Source: Bacteroidales bacterium UBA1199
GTDB lineage: Bacteria > Bacteroidota > Bacteroidia > Bacteroidales > UBA932
Direction of reading: 5' to 3'
DNA: 17,117 nucleotides
Assembly: GCA_002309795.1 (NCBI GenBank)
Contig: DBXZ01000056.1
Location: forward strand, 287 to 17,403
Positions within the stretch are counted from its first letter, which is position 1; every line of letters starts with the position of its first letter. Both the position numbers and the translations under genes were made by a program. Below are positions 14,123-17,117 of the stretch, in pieces. A model generated the notes under the pieces. The model had not been told where the DNA came from and ran no database searches. It saw nothing but the letters and a program-made list of their open reading frames with translations.

Positions 14123-15808
14123 ATGGATTTTAATATGATTATGGGAGCGATTCTTACGCTCCTCTCAGGTATCGGAATCTTTCTGGTCGCCTGCAAGATA
14201 ATGAGCAATTATCTGGAATCGGCCAGCTCCGACGGCTTAAAACGGCTGTTTGCAAAAGCCTCCGGGAACAAGCTTCTGGGGGTCGGAATCGGTGCTGCGA
14301 GCACTGCCGTCATCCAGAGTTCCGGCGCCACGACCGTGATGACCATCGGTTTTGTAAATGCCGGCATCATCTCGCTCTACCAGGCCGCAACGCTTATCTA
14401 CGGCGCCAATATCGGAACCACGGTGACCGCCCAGATTGTTGCACTGGGTATGTTCGGTTCCGGCGGCATCTCCATGACCGCCATCTTCTCTGCCCTGACG
14501 GGTATCGGTGCCTTCCTGATGCTGTTTGCGAAGCGGGAAGGATGGAAAACGGCCGGGGGCATCATCACCGGATTCGGCATGCTCTTCGTGGGTCTATCGC
14601 TGATGAGCGGATCGATGGATACCTTCGCCGCACAGGATTCCGTAAAGGACTTCCTGGCGACCATCAGTAACCCCATTCTGCTGGTGCTCACGGGCGCCAT
14701 CCTCACCGCCATCATCCAGAGCTCATCCGTCATGACCTCCATCGCGCTCGCCATGGTGGTGTCCGGACTGATTTCGCTGGACCAGGGCATTTTCCTGACG
14801 ATGGGTTCCAATATCGGTTCCTGCGTGGTAGCCGTTCTTGCCGGAGTCACCAGCGGCATCAACGCCCGCAGGACCGCGTTGATTCATCTTCTGTTCAACT
14901 GTTTCGGCGTCATCCTGTTCCTGGTCGCGGGCTGGATTGTCGACCTCGCATCGGAAGCCGGAGGGTTCGGTCGGATGTTCGAGCACCTGTTCCCCCATGC
15001 CCCCCAGACACAGTTGGCCATGTTCCACACGTTCTTCAATACGGTGACCGTAGCCGTGATGCTGCCCCTGACAAGGCCGCTGGTCAATATGGTTACGCGC
15101 ATGATTCCCGAAAAGGAAGAGGCGAAAGAAGAGCGGATGCATTTGCATTACCTGGATGAAAACCTGCTCAAGACCCCGCCGATTGCCGTGCAGCAGGTAC
15201 GCCGCGAGATTCTGCGGATGGCAAGCCTGGCCAAGCAGAATGTCGACCGGTCTCTTCAGATTATCACCACGCTGGATTTTGGAGCAAAAGCCGAATTTGT
15301 GCAGACGGAGGCGGAGTTGGATTATCTGAACGGGGCTATCGTCGACTATGTCGTGGCACTGTCCGACAACAAGGGTTTAAACCGGCGCGACAGGGTTTAT
15401 CTGACCACGACATTCCGGACGGTGCGGGATCTGGAGCGAATCGGCGACTATGCAGAGAATATCGTGGAATACGCCGACGCGCTGAAAATCATGAACCAGC
15501 ATTTCACCGACGACGCCCTGTACGAAATCAGTCAGCTGAAAACCATTCTTTCCAATCTCTATAAATTGATGATCCGGGCCTATCGGGATGAAGACCTCGC
15601 CGCCTTCGACGAGGCAAAAGAGCTGGAAGAGCAAATCGACGATTACACGCAGTTGATGGAGGAAAACCATATTCAGCGGCTGATTGACGGCATCTGTACG
15701 CCTGAAGTCGGGGCTCAGTACCTGTCGCTTTCTTCGAACACGGAACGGATCGCCGACCACATGATCAATGTCGCCAAGTCCATTAAGAGTATACCTGAAT
15801 CACTATAA
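14123..15808 (+). CDS. Na/Pi cotransporter family protein with PhoU-like C-terminal domain
   Basis: The 561-residue protein has the duplicated NptA/YjbB-type membrane domain. Each repeat carries a QSS motif and a downstream G-N-I-G motif: QSSGAT (65-70) with GANIGTT (94-100), and QSSSVMTS (199-206) with GSNIGSC (228-234). These mark sodium-coupled phosphate transport sites. After about 340 the sequence is helical and charged (LAKQNVDRSLQIIT, LERIGDYAENIVEYA), as in the PhoU-like regulatory domains fused to these transporters. It lies in the inner membrane and either imports or exports phosphate; direction cannot be read from sequence. The start at 14123 is the first ATG with a Bacteroidetes A/T-rich leader; 14141 is an alternative. 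Confidence 0.93.
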   Translation: MDFNMIMGAILTLLSGIGIFLVACKIMSNYLESASSDGLKRLFAKASGNKLLGVGIGAASTAVIQSSGATTVMTIGFVNAGIISLYQAATLIYGANIGTTVTAQIVALGMFGSGGISMTAIFSALTGIGAFLMLFAKREGWKTAGGIITGFGMLFVGLSLMSGSMDTFAAQDSVKDFLATISNPILLVLTGAILTAIIQSSSVMTSIALAMVVSGLISLDQGIFLTMGSNIGSCVVAVLAGVTSGINARRTALIHLLFNCFGVILFLVAGWIVDLASEAGGFGRMFEHLFPHAPQTQLAMFHTFFNTVTVAVMLPLTRPLVNMVTRMIPEKEEAKEERMHLHYLDENLLKTPPIAVQQVRREILRMASLAKQNVDRSLQIITTLDFGAKAEFVQTEAELDYLNGAIVDYVVALSDNKGLNRRDRVYLTTTFRTVRDLERIGDYAENIVEYADALKIMNQHFTDDALYEISQLKTILSNLYKLMIRAYRDEDLAAFDEAKELEEQIDDYTQLMEENHIQRLIDGICTPEVGAQYLSLSSNTERIADHMINVAKSIKSIPESL

Positions 15809-15812
15809 TGTC

Positions 15813-15820
15813 TATCTTTG
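15813..15820 (+). promoter_or_regulatory. Promoter box of the hypD-like gene
   Basis: TATCTTTG matches TAnnTTTG, with transcription likely starting about 15827 and a leader of about 23 bases to the ATG at 15850. The -33 region has no TTTG. It lies five bases after the cotransporter stop. Confidence 0.5.
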
Positions 15821-15849
15821 TACTGGTATAACCCAACCGCTTGCCAATC

Positions 15850-17117
15850 ATGAGCTTCACCATCCAACATCCGGAGAATGACGCGGGAATGAACCCGAGG
15901 ATCCGGCGCCTGCGCAAGGAGAGCGTGGAGACGCCGGCTACCCTCACCATCGAGCGCGCCCTCATTGAGACCGCCTTCTATAAGGAGAATTACGGCAAGT
16001 ATCCGATAGCCGTGCTCCGTGCAAAGAACTTCTATGAGATCTGCGCGAAGAAAACCCTCTATATCGGGCCGGACGAGCTGATCGTGGGCGAGCGCGGGCC
16101 CAGGCCCAAGGCGGTTCCGACCTTCCCGGAACTCACCTGCCACAGCGTCGAAGACCTTCACGTGCTGGATACCCGGGATCTTCAGGCCTACCACATCAGC
16201 CAGGAGGACATCGATACCTACGCTCGCGAGGTGATTCCCTACTGGAAGGGCAAGACGCAGCGCGAGCGCATCTTCAACCACGTCTCGAAGGAATGGGAGG
16301 AGGCCTACCGCGCCGGCGTCTTCACGGAATTCATGGAACAGCGCGCCGCCGGCCACACCGCGATGGACGGCCGGATGTATCGCGAAGGTCTCCTGGACAT
16401 GAAGGCGCGGATTGCAAAGCGGATTGCGGAACTGGACTATATCCATGACCCCGAGGCCACCGACAAACAGCAGGAACTCGAAGCGATGTCCATCTCCTGC
16501 GATGCCGCCATCCTGCTGGCCGAACGCCACGCCGCGCTGGCGGAAGAGATGGCCGCCGCCTGCACCGATCCCGTCCGCAAGGCGGAACTGGAAAAGATTG
16601 CTTCCGTCTGCCGCCGGGTGCCCGCCCACGCTCCGCGCGATCTCTGGGAGGCCATCCAGATGTACTGGTTCGTACATCTGGGGACGGTAACGGAACTCAA
16701 CGGCTGGGACTCCATGAACCCCGGCCATATTGACCAGCATCTCTATCCCTTCTACAAAAAAGGGCTGGCGGACGGCAGTCTGACCTACGACAAGGCCAAG
16801 GAACTGCTCTGCTGCCTGTGGATCAAGTTCAACAACCAGCCGGCACCGCCCAAGGTGGGCATTACCGCCCGCGAATCCGGCACCTACAACGACTTCACCA
16901 ATATCAATATAGGCGGCGTGGACCGGAACGGCCGCTCCGGCGTGAACGAGCTCTCCTACATGATTCTCGAGATCCAGGAAGAATTGCACCAGCTGCAGCC
17001 CGGACTCTCCATCCATATCGCGGAGAACACCCCCGACGAGTTCCTCGCTGCAGGCATCAAGGTGATCCGCCAGGGCCACGGCTATCCGTCGGTGTTCAAT
17101 CCGGACACCTACGTGAA
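15850..17117 (+). CDS. hypD: Glycyl-radical enzyme, trans-4-hydroxy-L-proline dehydratase-like (partial)
   Basis: 422 codons are visible before the window ends; the family is nearly 800 residues. The start MSFTIQHPENDAGMNPRIRR and RLRKESVETPATLTIERALI are followed by segments closely resembling HypD: DELIVGERGPRPKAVPTFPE, FTEFMEQRAAGHT, VPAHAPRDLWEAIQMYWFVH, ELNGWDSMNPG (286-296 region), and FNNQPAPPKVGITARESGTY. HypD removes water from trans-4-hydroxy-L-proline to give pyrroline-5-carboxylate, using a glycyl radical; the Asp of ELNxWD (Asp287) is near the known substrate site. The catalytic Cys and Glu and the Gly-radical loop lie beyond the window. An activase (HypE) would be expected downstream. 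Other dehydratase or lyase members of the family cannot be excluded on half the protein. Confidence 0.85.
   Translation, partial: MSFTIQHPENDAGMNPRIRRLRKESVETPATLTIERALIETAFYKENYGKYPIAVLRAKNFYEICAKKTLYIGPDELIVGERGPRPKAVPTFPELTCHSVEDLHVLDTRDLQAYHISQEDIDTYAREVIPYWKGKTQRERIFNHVSKEWEEAYRAGVFTEFMEQRAAGHTAMDGRMYREGLLDMKARIAKRIAELDYIHDPEATDKQQELEAMSISCDAAILLAERHAALAEEMAAACTDPVRKAELEKIASVCRRVPAHAPRDLWEAIQMYWFVHLGTVTELNGWDSMNPGHIDQHLYPFYKKGLADGSLTYDKAKELLCCLWIKFNNQPAPPKVGITARESGTYNDFTNINIGGVDRNGRSGVNELSYMILEIQEELHQLQPGLSIHIAENTPDEFLAAGIKVIRQGHGYPSVFNPDTYV

Noticed and set aside
15715..17079. Minus-strand open frame of 454 codons opposite the hypD-like gene
   Set aside because: The plus-strand frame is clearly a glycyl-radical enzyme; the reverse frame has no recognisable domain and crosses the end of the cotransporter gene.

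Overview
This window looks like chromosome from an obligately anaerobic member of the Bacteroidales, probably a gut or rumen species. Three things point there. Several intergenic regions carry the Bacteroidetes-type promoter box TAnnTTTG, in the best case as TTTG-N19-TAnnTTTG ahead of a tRNA-Leu. The gene order sigma-54 activator, lptE, TPR protein, secG is, as I recall it, common in Bacteroidales. Two glycyl-radical enzymes are present (class III ribonucleotide reductase and a hydroxyproline-dehydratase-like protein). Base composition is GC-rich in genes and AT-rich in the promoters. The genus cannot be fixed from sequence alone.

Layout. (1) 1-2085, plus strand: the tail of an S24/S26 (signal-peptidase-like) peptidase, a PqqD-like protein and an ABC exporter, tightly coupled. 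This resembles the processing and export part of a peptide (RiPP-like) cluster whose rest lies upstream. (2) 2089-4501: a secreted Ntn-hydrolase (minus) and a divergent beta-propeller-like lipoprotein (plus). (3) 4508-7086, minus: nrdD-nrdG, anaerobic dNTP synthesis, with a leader of about 130 nt that can fold into nested stems. (4) 7087-7897: a mostly non-coding stretch with a tRNA-Leu(CAA), its promoter and terminator, GC-rich hairpins, and two related 32-bp GTAC-ended palindromes. (5) 7898-8667, plus: a HigB-type toxin gene broken by one extra T in a T6 run, then an intact HigA antitoxin, closed by a bidirectional terminator. (6) 8719-11407, minus: an operon of a sigma-54 activator, LptE, a TPR protein and SecG, which are envelope biogenesis functions; secG also has a promoter inside the TPR gene. 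(7) 11494-14057, plus: an OmpA-like/TPR lipoprotein, an exported membrane protein and a small uncharacterised ORF. (8) 14123-15808, plus: a Na/Pi cotransporter with a PhoU-like tail. (9) 15850-17117, plus: the N-terminal half of a HypD-like glycyl-radical dehydratase, cut by the window edge.

Most genes are conserved housekeeping or accessory metabolism. The items most worth a second look are the PqqD/peptidase/ABC unit at the left edge, the structured nrdD leader, the twin palindromes upstream of the toxin-antitoxin locus, and the single-base frameshift in the toxin. I saw no CRISPR array, transposase, integrase or phage gene.
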